64,000 nucleotides of DNA from an uncultured Pseudomonas sp. (GTDB taxonomy: Bacteria > Pseudomonadota > Gammaproteobacteria > Pseudomonadales > Pseudomonadaceae), in the NCBI RefSeq assembly GCF_913777995.1, contig NZ_CAJYVE010000025.1:62001-126000 (forward strand), read 5' to 3'. How positions within the stretch are numbered: position 1 is the stretch's first letter; every line of letters begins with the position of its first letter. The notes beneath the pieces are model-generated. The model had not been told where the DNA came from. It saw only the letters and a program-made list of their open reading frames with translations, and made no database searches. A program made the translations under genes and the position numbers. This document shows positions 24,375-33,840 of the stretch, piece by piece.

Positions 24375-25550
24375 CTAGGCGATGCGCAGGAAACGCTTCA
24401 GTTCTTCGCTCTGCATCTTGGCATCGTGCCGTCCCAGCTCGATCAGCTCGCTGCAGTACCCCGCCTCGAACAGCAGGTAGCTCAATACGCTGGCGCCACT
24501 GGTCTTGGTCGCCCCCGGCCCGCGCAGGAAGGTGCGCAGCGCTGGCGGCAGTTCGTGGCGGTGCCGTGCGGCGATTTCGTCCAGCGGACGGCTGGGCGAA
24601 ATCACCAGCACCTCTACCGGCGCCATGCCCGGCTGGCGACGCATTTGCTCGTCGGGCAGCAAGGCGCTGAGGCCGTTGAGACGCTCGAGCAGCTCGATGT
24701 CGCTTTCCAGGCTGTCGATGAACGTGCTGTTGAGCATATGGCCGCTGATCTGCGCCAGGGTCGGCTGGTGGCCGCTGGTGATTCGCGGCCCCTGGTTGGC
24801 CTGCACGCCCCGCGGATTGCCGCTGACACCGATGACCAGCACGCGGTTGGCGCCCAGGTGCAGGGCTGGACTGATCGGCGCCGACTGACGCACCGCACCG
24901 TCGCCGAAATACTCCTGCTCGACCCTCACCGGCGCAAACAGCAGCGGAATGGCCGAGCTGGCCAGCAGGTGGTCGACGGTCAACCGCGTCGGCAGGCCGA
25001 TGCGCCGATGGCGCAGCCAGGAGTCGATGGTGCCGCGCCCCTGATAAAAGGTCACTGCCTGTCCCGACTCGTAGCCAAAGGCAGTCACCGCGACGGCTCG
25101 CAGGTGACAGCCTTCGACCGCCTGCTCGATGCCGGAGAGGTCCAGGCGCTCGGTCAACAGGTCGCGCAATGGCTCGCTGTTGAGCAGCGCCACCGGACGC
25201 TGCGAGCCCAGGCCCAGCAAACTCTTGCCCACGAAGCGACTGGCCTGGCGAATCACCCCCGGCCAGTCGCTGCGCAGTACCTGATGGCTGCGAAAGTTCT
25301 GCCAGAACAGCGTCAGCTGGTGCACCGCCACACGAAAGCGCATGGCCTCGCTGGCCAGCTTGACGGCATTGATGGCACCGGCCGAGGTGCCGACGATCAC
25401 CGGAAAGGGATTGGCCGCCCCGTAGGGCAGCAGCTCGGCGATACCGGCCAGCACGCCGACCTGGTAGGCGGCACGCGCGCCGCCGCCGGAAAGGATCAGG
25501 CCGGTCACGGCCTGGTCATCGGGGGGTGTCACTACAGCGGGTTCCAACAT
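24375..25550 (-). CDS. Patatin-like phospholipase family protein
   Basis: This 391-residue protein has the patatin catalytic dyad. The oxyanion loop SGGGARAAYQVG lies near residue 22, the nucleophile in GTSAGAINA near residue 55, and the Asp in GDGAVRQ near residue 225. Such enzymes hydrolyse acyl esters of phospholipids. There is no signal peptide or membrane helix. It is transcribed after the LpxL-type acyltransferase gene with a 27-nt gap, suggesting an operon concerned with lipid acyl chains. Confidence 0.88.
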   Translation of the reverse strand: MLEPAVVTPPDDQAVTGLILSGGGARAAYQVGVLAGIAELLPYGAANPFPVIVGTSAGAINAVKLASEAMRFRVAVHQLTLFWQNFRSHQVLRSDWPGVIRQASRFVGKSLLGLGSQRPVALLNSEPLRDLLTERLDLSGIEQAVEGCHLRAVAVTAFGYESGQAVTFYQGRGTIDSWLRHRRIGLPTRLTVDHLLASSAIPLLFAPVRVEQEYFGDGAVRQSAPISPALHLGANRVLVIGVSGNPRGVQANQGPRITSGHQPTLAQISGHMLNSTFIDSLESDIELLERLNGLSALLPDEQMRRQPGMAPVEVLVISPSRPLDEIAARHRHELPPALRTFLRGPGATKTSGASVLSYLLFEAGYCSELIELGRHDAKMQSEELKRFLRIA

Positions 25551-25577
25551 CGAACGAACCTCAGTGATCGCCTTTTC

Positions 25578-26510
25578 TTATTGTCTTTTCGCGTACAGCC
25601 TGGGCTCGCCTTCCGGTCTGCTCTTGAAGCGACGGTGTGCCCAGAGGTACTGCTCGGGGCATTCGGTAATGGCCCTTTCTACCCATTGATTGATGCGCAA
25701 GCAATCGTCTTCGTCGCTTTGGCCGGGAAAATTGTCCAGCGGCGGATGCAGCACCAACCGGTAGCCGCTGCCATCGGCCAGGCGTTGCTGAGTGAAAGGC
25801 ACGACCCGGGCACGGCCAAGCTTGGCGAACTTGCTGGTAGCCGTCACGGTGGCGGCCTGGATGCCGAACAGCGGCACGAACACGCTTTGCTTGGCGCCGT
25901 AGTCCTGGTCCGGCGCGTACCAGATGGCGCGGCCATTGCGCAGCAGTTTGAGCATGCCGCGCACGTCCTCGCGCTCCACAGCCAGCGAGTCGAGGTTGTG
26001 CCGCTCGCGACCACGCCGCTGGATGAAGTCGAACAATGGGTTCTTGTGCTCGCGGTACATGCCATCGATGGTGTGCTGCTGGCCCAGCAGCGCGGCGCCG
26101 ATTTCCAGAGTGGTGAAGTGCAGCGCCATGAGGATCACCCCCTCGCCCTGCTGCTGCGCCTCACGCAGGTGTTCCAGCCCCTCGATATGCGCCAGCCTGG
26201 CCAGGCGCTTGCGCGGCCACCACCAGCTCATGGCCATCTCGAAGAAAGCGATGCCGGTGGAGGCGAAGTTTTCCTTGAGCAGGCGCTTGCGTTCAGCGGC
26301 CGACAGCTGCGGGAAGCACAGTTCCAGGTTGCGTGCGGCGATGTATTTGCGATCAGTGGCGAAACCGTACATCACCCGGCCCAGCAGGCGGCCGATGACC
26401 AGCAGCACGCGAAACGGCAACTGCACGACCAGCCACAGCAGGCCAAGGCCCAGCCACAGGGCCCAGAAGCGCGGATGAAGGAAATAGGGGCGAAAACGCG
26501 GGCGATCCAT
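25578..26510 (-). CDS. lpxL: LpxL/HtrB-family lipid A acyltransferase
   Basis: This 310-residue inner-membrane protein has an N-terminal membrane helix (ALWLGLGLLWLVVQLPF) and the acyltransferase motif H-X4-E in ALHFTTLEIG near residue 130. WYAPDQDYGAKQSVFVPLFG follows near residue 195. The family adds a secondary lauroyl or related acyl chain to Kdo2-lipid IVA. Genomes of this genus carry more than one paralogue, so the exact acyl position (LpxL versus LpxM type) is not settled. It is divergent from minC. Confidence 0.85.
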   Translation of the reverse strand: MDRPRFRPYFLHPRFWALWLGLGLLWLVVQLPFRVLLVIGRLLGRVMYGFATDRKYIAARNLELCFPQLSAAERKRLLKENFASTGIAFFEMAMSWWWPRKRLARLAHIEGLEHLREAQQQGEGVILMALHFTTLEIGAALLGQQHTIDGMYREHKNPLFDFIQRRGRERHNLDSLAVEREDVRGMLKLLRNGRAIWYAPDQDYGAKQSVFVPLFGIQAATVTATSKFAKLGRARVVPFTQQRLADGSGYRLVLHPPLDNFPGQSDEDDCLRINQWVERAITECPEQYLWAHRRFKSRPEGEPRLYAKRQ

Positions 26511-26631
26511 TTAGGCTTCCGTCAGAACGATGGCCGCGCATTCTACATCGGTTCGCCATGGCTTGCGGCTGACGAACGTTCTCGTTATAAGTCTCGGCAC
26601 TTTTAGCGACAAGCCGTTGTCTATCCCGACC

Positions 26632-27375
26632 ATGAGTCAGACCGAACAGCAAAACCTCGACCCCGTGTTCCAGCTCAAGGGCAGCATGCTTGCCATCACC
26701 GTGATGGAACTGGCGCGTACCGACCTTGAGGCCCTGGACAGACAACTGGCGGCCAAGGTCGCCCTGGCCCCCAATTTCTTCAGCAACACGCCGCTGATCC
26801 TGGCCCTGGACAAGATCGCCCCGCAGGACGGCACCGTCGACCTGCCCGGCCTGATGCGCATCTGCCGCCAGCATGGCCTGCGAACCCTGGCGATTCGCGC
26901 CAGCCGTATCGAGGACATCGCCGCCGCCATCGCCATCGATCTGCCGGTACTGCCGCCCTCCGGCGCCCGTGAACGACCGCTGGATCCGGTCGAGGCCCCC
27001 GCCCCTGCGCCCAAGCCCGTGGAAAAACCGGCCGAACCCCTGGTCAAGCCGACCCGGGTGATCACCTCGCCGGTGCGCGGTGGCCAGCAGATCTACGCCC
27101 AGGGCGGTGACCTGGTCGTCGTCGCCCCGGTGAGCCCCGGTGCGGAACTTCTGGCCGATGGCAACATCCATGTCTACGGTCCTTTGCGAGGCCGGGCGCT
27201 GGCAGGCATCAAGGGTGATGCCAAGGCACGGATCTTCTGCCAGCAGATGGGCGCCGAACTGGTGTCCATCGCCGGCCAGTACAAGGTTTCCGAAGACCTG
27301 CGGCGCGATCCGCTGTGGGGTACTGGCGTGCAGATCAGCCTGTCCGGGGATGTGTTGAACATCATTCGTCTTTAA
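26632..27375 (+). CDS. minC: Septum site-determining protein MinC
   Basis: This 247-residue protein has an N-terminal FtsZ-inhibiting domain (about residues 10-105, [15 protein letters not shown]). A Pro/Lys-rich linker follows at about 115-140, then a C-terminal beta-helix domain ([20 protein letters not shown], then [14 protein letters not shown]) that dimerises and binds MinD. It blocks Z-rings away from midcell. ATG 26632 matches the family N-terminus; the frame is open upstream but without homology. It heads minCDE, with a long 216-nt gap before minD. Confidence 0.94.
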   Translation: MSQTEQQNLDPVFQLKGSMLAITVMELARTDLEALDRQLAAKVALAPNFFSNTPLILALDKIAPQDGTVDLPGLMRICRQHGLRTLAIRASRIEDIAAAIAIDLPVLPPSGARERPLDPVEAPAPAPKPVEKPAEPLVKPTRVITSPVRGGQQIYAQGGDLVVVAPVSPGAELLADGNIHVYGPLRGRALAGIKGDAKARIFCQQMGAELVSIAGQYKVSEDLRRDPLWGTGVQISLSGDVLNIIRL

Positions 27376-27591
27376 CGGATACTGCCGCCATTTATCAAAG
27401 CATCTCTGACTCGTCGCGAAAACGTAGCAAAGGTTGTAGGAAATCCAGAGAACTTTGTGTTTTAACCCGTGCTGTCCAGATAGCCGCCTTAAAGCCGAAA
27501 ATTCCGTGATTTCCAGCATTGTTCGACTACCGCCGCTTCAAGGGACGCTCTTCTTGGACTGAAAGTCCGTTTGCTCTAGGGGTGAAACACC

Positions 27592-28401
27592 TTGGCCAAG
27601 ATTCTCGTAGTTACATCCGGCAAGGGTGGTGTGGGCAAGACCACCACCAGCGCCGCCATCGGTACCGGCCTCGCACTGCGCGGCCACAAGACGGTAATCG
27701 TCGACTTCGACGTCGGTCTGCGTAACCTGGACCTGATCATGGGCTGTGAACGCCGCGTGGTATACGACTTCGTCAACGTCGTGAACAACGAGGCCAATCT
27801 GCAGCAGGCGCTGATCAAGGACAAGAAGATCGAAAACCTGTACGTGCTGGCCGCCAGCCAGACCCGTGACAAGGAAGCCCTGACCAAGGAAGGCGTGGAA
27901 CGCGTGCTCGACGAGCTGCGCCAGTCGTTCGAATACATCGTCTGCGACTCCCCGGCCGGCATCGAGACCGGTGCGCACCTGGCGATGTACTTCGCCGACG
28001 AAGCCATCGTGGTCACCAACCCCGAGGTGTCTTCGGTTCGCGACTCCGACCGCATGCTGGGCATCCTGGCCAGCAAATCGCGCCGCGCCGAGAACGGCGA
28101 AGACCCGATCAAGGAACACCTGCTGCTGACCCGCTACAACCCGGAGCGCGTGAGCAAGGGCGAAATGCTCGGCGTCGACGACGTCAAGGAAATTCTCGCC
28201 GTCACCCTGCTGGGCGTGATCCCGGAATCCCAGGCGGTGCTCAAGGCTTCCAACCAGGGCGTACCGGTGATCCTCGACGAACAGAGCGATGCCGGCCAGG
28301 CCTATAGCGATGCCGTGGACCGCCTGCTGGGCAAGGACCGGGAACACCGTTTCCTGGATGTACAGAAGAAGGGATTCTTTGAACGTCTGTTCGGGGGTTG
28401 A
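27592..28401 (+). CDS. minD: Septum site-determining ATPase MinD
   Basis: This 269-residue deviant Walker A ATPase starts AKILVVTSGKGGVGKTT, with DSPAGIETGA and the C-terminal amphipathic membrane-targeting helix KKGFFERLFGG. It recruits MinC to the membrane and oscillates with MinE. The start codon is TTG 27592; AGGGG lies about 9 nt upstream, and the residues match MinD from the first codon. It is 3 nt from minE. Confidence 0.96.
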   Translation: MAKILVVTSGKGGVGKTTTSAAIGTGLALRGHKTVIVDFDVGLRNLDLIMGCERRVVYDFVNVVNNEANLQQALIKDKKIENLYVLAASQTRDKEALTKEGVERVLDELRQSFEYIVCDSPAGIETGAHLAMYFADEAIVVTNPEVSSVRDSDRMLGILASKSRRAENGEDPIKEHLLLTRYNPERVSKGEMLGVDDVKEILAVTLLGVIPESQAVLKASNQGVPVILDEQSDAGQAYSDAVDRLLGKDREHRFLDVQKKGFFERLFGG

Positions 28402-28404
28402 CGC

Positions 28405-28665
28405 ATGAATATTTTCGACTTCTTTCGCGACCGCAAGAAAGCCAACAGCGCTTCGGTAGCGAAAGAGCGTCTGCAGATCATCGTAGCGCACGAGCGCGGC
28501 CAACGCGGCAACACGGCCCCCGACTACCTCCCTGCCCTGCAGAAGGAGCTGGTGGAAGTGATCCGTAAATACGTCAGCATTGAGTCCGACCAGGTGCAGG
28601 TCGCTCTGGAAAACCAGGGCAGCTGCTCGATCCTGGAACTCAACGTAACCCTGCCTGATCGCTGA
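28405..28665 (+). CDS. minE: Cell division topological specificity factor MinE
   Basis: This 86-residue protein starts [12 protein letters not shown], the membrane-binding amphipathic end. [18 protein letters not shown] follows as the anti-MinCD strand/helix, and the C-terminal topological domain completes it. It stimulates MinD ATPase and drives pole-to-pole oscillation. Its length is normal. A strong terminator follows. Confidence 0.95.
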   Translation: MNIFDFFRDRKKANSASVAKERLQIIVAHERGQRGNTAPDYLPALQKELVEVIRKYVSIESDQVQVALENQGSCSILELNVTLPDR

Positions 28666-28678
28666 TCCGGCAAACGCC

Positions 28679-28736
28679 AGCGGCGCAATCGGAGCTTCCC
28701 GCCAGGGAGGCCTCCGGTTGCGCCGCTCGCGTTTTT
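28679..28736 (+). terminator. Rho-independent terminator after minE
   Basis: AGCGGCGCAATCGGAG pairs with CTCCGGTTGCGCCGCT over a 22-nt loop that contains a small inner stem (CTTCCC, GGGAGG). GTTTTT follows a few bases on. Confidence 0.78.
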
Positions 28737-28763
28737 CATCGTGCACCGAGGCCGTCTACCCGC

Positions 28764-29399
28764 ATGCCGCTGTCGAACATCCGCATTCTTCACCAGGACG
28801 CCGCCTTCCTGGTGGTCGATAAACCTGCCTTTCTGCTGTCCGTGCCCGGCCGCGCCGAGGACAACAAGGACTGCCTGATCACCCGCCTGCAGGATAACGG
28901 CTACCCCGAGGCACGCATCGTCCACCGTCTGGACTGGGAAACCTCCGGCATCATCCTGCTGGCCCGCGACGCCGACAGCCACCGCGAGCTGTCCCGGCAG
29001 TTCCACGACCGCGAGACCGAGAAGGCCTACACCGCACTGTGCTGGGGCCAGCCAGAACTGGACAGCGGCAGTATCGACCTGCCACTGCGCTACGACCCGC
29101 CGACCAAGCCACGCCACGTCGTCGACCACGAACAGGGCAAGCACGCCCTGACCTTCTGGAAGATCCTCGAACGTCATGCCGATCACTGCCGCGTGGAACT
29201 GACCCCCATCACCGGTCGTTCGCACCAGCTGCGCGTGCACATGTTGTCCATCGGCCACCCACTGCTGGGCGACGGCCTGTATGCGCATGCCGAGGCGCTG
29301 GCCGCTTCCCCGAGACTGTGCCTGCATGCCAGCACGCTGAGCTTCAGCCACCCGGTCAGCGGCGAGCGTCTGCGCTTCGAATGCCCGGCACCGTTCTGA
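28764..29399 (+). CDS. rluA: RluA, dual-specificity rRNA/tRNA pseudouridine synthase
   Basis: This 211-residue protein is similar to E. coli RluA in length and motifs. The catalytic Asp lies in ARIVHRLDWETSG near residue 55, followed by ITGRSHQLRVHMLSIGHPLL, and there is no S4 domain. RluA makes pseudouridine at 23S rRNA 746 and at tRNA position 32. It is one gene after minE, separated by a terminator, and 62 nt before apeB. Confidence 0.88.
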   Translation: MPLSNIRILHQDAAFLVVDKPAFLLSVPGRAEDNKDCLITRLQDNGYPEARIVHRLDWETSGIILLARDADSHRELSRQFHDRETEKAYTALCWGQPELDSGSIDLPLRYDPPTKPRHVVDHEQGKHALTFWKILERHADHCRVELTPITGRSHQLRVHMLSIGHPLLGDGLYAHAEALAASPRLCLHASTLSFSHPVSGERLRFECPAPF

Positions 29400-29461
29400 T
29401 CCTGCGCGGCCAAAGCCGCCCCGATGCGATAAACTCGCGGCACTGCTGTCTGGAGTGATTT

Positions 29462-30751
29462 ATGCGTGAAGAGTTGAACAAGGGCCTGATCGACTTCCTC
29501 AAGGCCTCGCCCACCCCGTTCCATGCCACCGCCACCCTCGTACAACATCTGGAAGCCGCCGGTTTCCAGCGCCTCGACGAACGCGACACCTGGGCCGTCG
29601 AAGCCGGTGGCCGGTATTTCGTGACCCGCAACGACTCGTCCATCGTGGCCTTTCGCATGGGTCGCCACTCGCCACTGATCAGCGGCATCCGCATGGTCGG
29701 CGCACACACCGACAGCCCCTGCCTGCGCGTCAAGCCGCAGCCTGAACTGCAGCGCCAGGGTTTCTGGCAACTGGGCGTGGAAGTCTACGGCGGCGCCCTG
29801 CTGGCGCCCTGGTTCGACCGCGACCTGTCGCTGGCCGGGCGGGTGACGTTCCGCCGTGACGGCAAGGTCGAGAGCCAGCTGATCAACTTCCGTGCGCCGA
29901 TCGCGGTGATCCCCAACCTGGCGATCCACCTCAACCGCAGCGCCAACGAAGGCTGGCACATCAACCCGCAGACCGAACTGCCGCCGATCCTGGCCCAGGT
30001 GGCCGGTGATGAACGTGCGGACTTCCGTGCGCTGCTCACCGACCAACTGGCCCGCGAGCACGACCTCAACGCCGACGTGGTGCTGGATTACGAGCTGAGC
30101 TTCTACGATACCCAGAGCGCCGCCGTGATCGGCCTCAACCAGGACTTCATCGCCGGGGCGCGCCTGGACAACCTGCTGTCGTGCTACGCCGGCCTGCAGG
30201 CCCTGCTCAACAGCGACAGCGAGCAGACCTGCCTGCTGGTATGCACCGACCACGAGGAAATCGGCTCGGCCTCGGCCTGCGGCGCCGACGGCCCGATGCT
30301 CGAACAGATCGTCCAGCGCCTGGTCGGCGACCACGAAGACTACGTGCGCACCATCCAGCGTTCGCTGCTGGTCTCGGCCGACAACGCGCATGGCGTACAC
30401 CCCAACTACGCCGACAAGCACGATGGCAACCACGGGCCCAAGCTCAACGCCGGGCCGGTGATCAAGGTCAACAGCAACCAGCGCTACGCCACCAACAGCG
30501 AAACCGCCGGTTTCTTCCGCCACTTGTGCATGGCCGAAGAAGTCCCGGTGCAGAGCTTCGTGGTGCGCAGCGACATGGGTTGTGGCTCGACCATCGGCCC
30601 CATCACGGCCAGCCATCTGGGTATCCGCACCGTGGACATCGGCCTGCCGACCTTCGCCATGCACTCGATCCGCGAGCTGGCCGGCAGCCACGACCTGGCG
30701 CACCTGGTCAAGGTCCTCGGGGCGTTCTACGCCAGCACCGAATTGCCCTGA
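29462..30751 (+). CDS. apeB: M18 family aminopeptidase
   Basis: This 429-residue dinuclear zinc aminopeptidase of the M18 (aspartyl aminopeptidase) family has [14 protein letters not shown] near residue 80 and [14 protein letters not shown] near residue 232. [17 protein letters not shown] with the catalytic Glu lies near residue 262, and the C-terminal IRELAGSHD is present. It is a cytoplasmic peptidase of peptide turnover. The length is standard. An inverted repeat follows the stop. Confidence 0.92.
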   Translation: MREELNKGLIDFLKASPTPFHATATLVQHLEAAGFQRLDERDTWAVEAGGRYFVTRNDSSIVAFRMGRHSPLISGIRMVGAHTDSPCLRVKPQPELQRQGFWQLGVEVYGGALLAPWFDRDLSLAGRVTFRRDGKVESQLINFRAPIAVIPNLAIHLNRSANEGWHINPQTELPPILAQVAGDERADFRALLTDQLAREHDLNADVVLDYELSFYDTQSAAVIGLNQDFIAGARLDNLLSCYAGLQALLNSDSEQTCLLVCTDHEEIGSASACGADGPMLEQIVQRLVGDHEDYVRTIQRSLLVSADNAHGVHPNYADKHDGNHGPKLNAGPVIKVNSNQRYATNSETAGFFRHLCMAEEVPVQSFVVRSDMGCGSTIGPITASHLGIRTVDIGLPTFAMHSIRELAGSHDLAHLVKVLGAFYASTELP

Positions 30752-30767
30752 GCACTCCTGCAGGACC

Positions 30768-30803
30768 GGCTTGAGCCGCAAGGAAATCCCGGCTCAAGCC
30801 GCT
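30768..30803. repeat. Inverted repeat between apeB and the GntR gene
   Basis: GGCTTGAGCC and GGCTCAAGCC flank CGCAAGGAAATCCC and lie between the convergent 3' ends. The core resembles a diverged family A REP pair and may serve as terminator. Confidence 0.55.
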
Positions 30804-30811
30804 TCCACCGC

Positions 30812-31531
30812 TCAGCGGTCGCGCATCACCGCACTGACATGAATCGCGTCGTGCCGCCAGTACTCCAGGTCGCAATCGATCAGCCGCCCCTCGCGGTCAT
30901 GATTGACCCGCGCGATGCACAAGCCAGGCGTGCCCAGTGACACCTTCAAGGCCGCAGCGGCTTCGGCATGCAGGGCAGTCGGCAACAGGTCGAACGTCAC
31001 CTGCCCGTAGTGCACCCCGTAGCGCTCGGCGTACAGCTCGGTGAGTGACTGGTCGAGATCGCAGTCGAGAATGCCGGGAAAATACTCTGGCTTGAGGTAA
31101 TGCTCGACATACAGCACGGGCCGCCGGTCGATGCGGCGCGCTCGGCAGATCTGGATCACGCTGGACAGCGCCGGCAGTTGCAGGCGCTGGCAGATCGACG
31201 CCGAGGCCGGCTGCAGGCGCGCCGAGAGCATCTGGGTCTGTGGCTCGCGCCCCTGGGCGGCGACCATCGCGTGGAAGTGGCTGCGGCTGTTGAGGTCATA
31301 AGCCAGCCGGGGTGGCGAAACGAACCAGCCGCGCCGCTCTTCGCGGTAGATCAGGCCTTGGGCTTCGAGCTGCACCAGGGCTTCACGCAAAGTAATGCGC
31401 GTCGTGCCGAACACTTCGCTGAGCTGACGCTCGGCCGGCAGCTTTTCACCCGGCGGCAACAGGCCACGCTGGATCTGCTCCTGCAAGGCGTGGCAAATGG
31501 TGGTCACCGCTCGTGGTTCATCATCGCGCAT
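30812..31531 (-). CDS. GntR-family (HutC/UTRA) transcriptional regulator
   Basis: This 239-residue regulator has an N-terminal winged helix (ISHAL-type start, LPAERQLSEVFGTTRITLRE near residue 45) and a UTRA effector domain (YDLNSRSHFHAM onward). It is divergent from the ABC importer at 31864. Two matches to the TGGTCTAGACCA-type operator of this subfamily lie in the shared region, one next to each gene. It therefore probably represses itself and the importer, and is released by the imported compound. The effector is unknown. Confidence 0.88.
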   Translation of the reverse strand: MRDDEPRAVTTICHALQEQIQRGLLPPGEKLPAERQLSEVFGTTRITLREALVQLEAQGLIYREERRGWFVSPPRLAYDLNSRSHFHAMVAAQGREPQTQMLSARLQPASASICQRLQLPALSSVIQICRARRIDRRPVLYVEHYLKPEYFPGILDCDLDQSLTELYAERYGVHYGQVTFDLLPTALHAEAAAALKVSLGTPGLCIARVNHDREGRLIDCDLEYWRHDAIHVSAVMRDR

Positions 31532-31542
31532 AAGCTACCTTT

Positions 31543-31556
31543 CTGGTCTATACCAG
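31543..31556. promoter_or_regulatory. GntR/UTRA-type operator at the regulator gene
   Basis: CTGGTCTATACCAG is a palindrome (CTGGT-CTAT-ACCAG) 11 nt before the start of the gntR gene. It fits the TGGTCTAGACCA family of HutC/PhnF-type operators. Confidence 0.62.
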
Positions 31557-31810
31557 CCCCAGACAAGGGCACGCGCGCCTCTCTGGAACCTGCCTGTGAG
31601 CCTATGTCCTGGACATGACTGTCCTGTGACATTCGCCTGGCCAAGCTTGCCAAGACTAGTCCATGACACGGCGCAACACCTTGTCCAGCAAGGCCCGGGC
31701 GGTAGTCTACGCTTAGTTCGCAGCGCCATCTGAGCGAACAACAAACGCGCCAGTCCCAGCGCCCGACACGAAAATGTCATGCAAAGCGCCTAATTTGGCT
31801 CAGGTATTGC
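31557..31810. other. Divergent regulatory region, middle part
   Basis: This is the core of a 332-nt divergent intergenic region. It contains two further small palindromes, TGTCCTGGACA at 31605-31615 and TGTCCTGTGACA at 31620-31631, which could be a second regulator's sites. No gene is seen. Confidence 0.45.
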
Positions 31811-31822
31811 TGATCTAGACCA
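31811..31822. promoter_or_regulatory. GntR/UTRA-type operator at the ABC importer
   Basis: TGATCTAGACCA matches TGGTCTAGACCA at 11 of 12 positions and lies about 42 nt upstream of the binding-protein start codon. Together with the site at 31543 it brackets the divergent region. Confidence 0.62.
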
Positions 31823-31863
31823 CGACCAACACCTCTTGCCGCAAGTGCACCAAGGAGCTTCGA

Positions 31864-32928
31864 ATGAAACACCTTTTGTTGGCATCACTGCTGGGTTCGG
31901 CCATTGCCTTGAGCAACGCGGCCTTTGCGAACACCGACATCAAAGCCCTGGAAGACGCCGCCAAGGCCGAAGGCGCCGTGAACAGCGTCGGCATGCCCGA
32001 CGACTGGGCAAACTGGAAAGGCACCTGGACCGACCTGACCGCCAAGTACGGCCTCAAGCACACCGACACCGACATGAGTTCGGCCCAGGAAGTGGCCAAG
32101 TTCGACGCCGAGAAAGACAACGCCAGCGCCGACATCGGTGACGTCGGGGCGGCCTTCGGCCCGATCGCCGCCGCCAAGGGCGTGACCCAGCCCTACAAGC
32201 CGAGCACCTGGGAACAGGTTCCGGACTGGGCCAAGGACAAGGACGGTCACTGGGCGCTGGCCTATACCGGCACCATCGCCTTCATCGTCAACAAGAAGCT
32301 GCTGCACGGCTCGGACATCCCGAAAAGCTGGGCCGACCTGAAGACCGGCAAATACAAGGTTTCCATCGGTGACGTGAGCACCGCCGCCCAGGCCGCCAAC
32401 GGCGTGCTGGCTGCCTCGTTCGCTTTCAAGGGTGACGAGACCAACATCGAGCCGGGCCTGCAGCTGTTCACCGAGCTGGCCAAACAGAAGCGCCTGTCGC
32501 TGGCCAACCCGACCATCCAGACCATCGAGAAGGGTGAAGTGGAAGTCGGTGTGGTCTGGGACTTCAACGGCCTGAGCTACAAGGCCAAGATGGCCAACCC
32601 CGATGACTTCGTGGTGCTGATCCCCTCCGACGGCTCGGTGATCTCTGGCTACACCACCATCATCAACAAGTACGCCAAGCACCCCAACGCCGCCAAGCTG
32701 ACCCGCGAATACATCTTCAGCGACGCCGGGCAGATCAACCTGGCCAAGGGCAACGCGCGGCCGATTCGTGCCGAGCACATCACCCTGCCGGACGACGTGA
32801 AGGCCAAGCTGCTGCCCAACGAACAGTACAAGCACGTCACGCCGATCAAGGACGCGCAGGCCTGGGAGAAGACTTCCAAGGCGCTGCCTCAGAAGTGGAA
32901 CGAGCAGGTCATCATCGAGATGAACTGA
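31864..32928 (+). CDS. ABC transporter periplasmic substrate-binding protein
   Basis: This 354-residue protein has a Sec signal peptide (MKHLLLASLLGSAIALSNA, cleavage near AFA). It has the type II (iron/polyamine/phosphonate) binding fold with GDVGAAFGPIAAAKGVTQP and the late SDAGQINLAKGNARPI. AAGGAG precedes the ATG by about 7 nt. It opens a four-gene importer operon with two permeases and an ATPase. The family is used for ferric ion, spermidine/putrescine and 2-aminoethylphosphonate; which one applies is not visible. Confidence 0.88.
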   Translation: MKHLLLASLLGSAIALSNAAFANTDIKALEDAAKAEGAVNSVGMPDDWANWKGTWTDLTAKYGLKHTDTDMSSAQEVAKFDAEKDNASADIGDVGAAFGPIAAAKGVTQPYKPSTWEQVPDWAKDKDGHWALAYTGTIAFIVNKKLLHGSDIPKSWADLKTGKYKVSIGDVSTAAQAANGVLAASFAFKGDETNIEPGLQLFTELAKQKRLSLANPTIQTIEKGEVEVGVVWDFNGLSYKAKMANPDDFVVLIPSDGSVISGYTTIINKYAKHPNAAKLTREYIFSDAGQINLAKGNARPIRAEHITLPDDVKAKLLPNEQYKHVTPIKDAQAWEKTSKALPQKWNEQVIIEMN

Positions 32929-32997
32929 CACCCGGCTGGCGGGCGTGGCGCACACCGCGTCCGCCAGCGCTACACCTCATGGCCCGGAGCAACGGAT

Positions 32998-33840
32998 TTG
33001 AAGCAGTTCTCCCGCGGGCAATGGCTGGCACTGACATGCCTGTTACCGTTCGCCCTGTTCTTCATCGTATTCCAGATCGCCCCGCTGGCCTGGGTGGCGA
33101 TCCACAGCCTGCAGTCCGACAACGGTTGGGGCCTGGAGAATTTCAGCAAGGCCTTCAACTCGCGCTTCTATCGCCAGGCCATGCAGTTCAGCCTGGAAAT
33201 CAGCTTCTGGTCGAGCCTGTTCGGCATCGTCATCGCGGTGATCGGCACCTGGTCGCTGCGCCAGGTCGACTCGCGGCTGCGTGACTTCGTCACCGCCTTC
33301 GCCAACATGACCAGCAACTTCTCCGGCGTACCGCTGGCCTTCGCCTTCATCATCCTGCTGGGCTTCAACGGCGCGCTGACGCTGATTCTCAAGCAGAGCG
33401 GGATCATCGGTGACTTCAACCTGTACTCCAAGACCGGGCTGATCATCGTCTACACCTATTTCCAGATTCCCCTGGGCGTGCTGCTGCTCTACCCGGCCTT
33501 CGACGCCCTGCGCCAGGACTGGTCCGAATCTGCCGCGCTGCTCGGCGCCGGCCCCTGGCAGTTCTGGTGGCACATCGGTCTGCCGGTGCTGACCCCGGCG
33601 CTGCTGGGCACCTTCGTGATCCTGCTGGCCAACGCCCTCGGTGCCTACGCCACGGTGTACGCCCTGACCGTCGGCAACTTCAACGTGCTGCCGATCCGCA
33701 TCGCCGCCATGGTCTCCGGCGATATCACCCTGGACCCGAACATGGCCAGCGCCCTGGCGATGATTCTCGTCGGCCTGATGACCCTGGTCACCCTGGTACA
33801 CCAGTGGCTGCTGAAGAGGAGCTACCATGTCGCGCGCTGA
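32998..33840 (+). CDS. ABC transporter permease, first subunit
   Basis: This is a 280-residue inner-membrane protein with six helices. The EAA-type loop is ESAALLGAGPWQFWWHIGLP near residue 180. The start is TTG 32998, with CGGAGC about 10 nt upstream; no ATG in frame fits the first helix. Its end overlaps the second permease gene by 14 nt. Confidence 0.87.
   Translation: MKQFSRGQWLALTCLLPFALFFIVFQIAPLAWVAIHSLQSDNGWGLENFSKAFNSRFYRQAMQFSLEISFWSSLFGIVIAVIGTWSLRQVDSRLRDFVTAFANMTSNFSGVPLAFAFIILLGFNGALTLILKQSGIIGDFNLYSKTGLIIVYTYFQIPLGVLLLYPAFDALRQDWSESAALLGAGPWQFWWHIGLPVLTPALLGTFVILLANALGAYATVYALTVGNFNVLPIRIAAMVSGDITLDPNMASALAMILVGLMTLVTLVHQWLLKRSYHVAR

Noticed and set aside
24249..26606. Very long plus-strand open frame (785 codons) opposite the patatin and acyltransferase genes
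   Set aside because: It is antisense to two recognisable protein families, has no homology pattern of its own, and long antisense frames are expected in high-GC Pseudomonas DNA.
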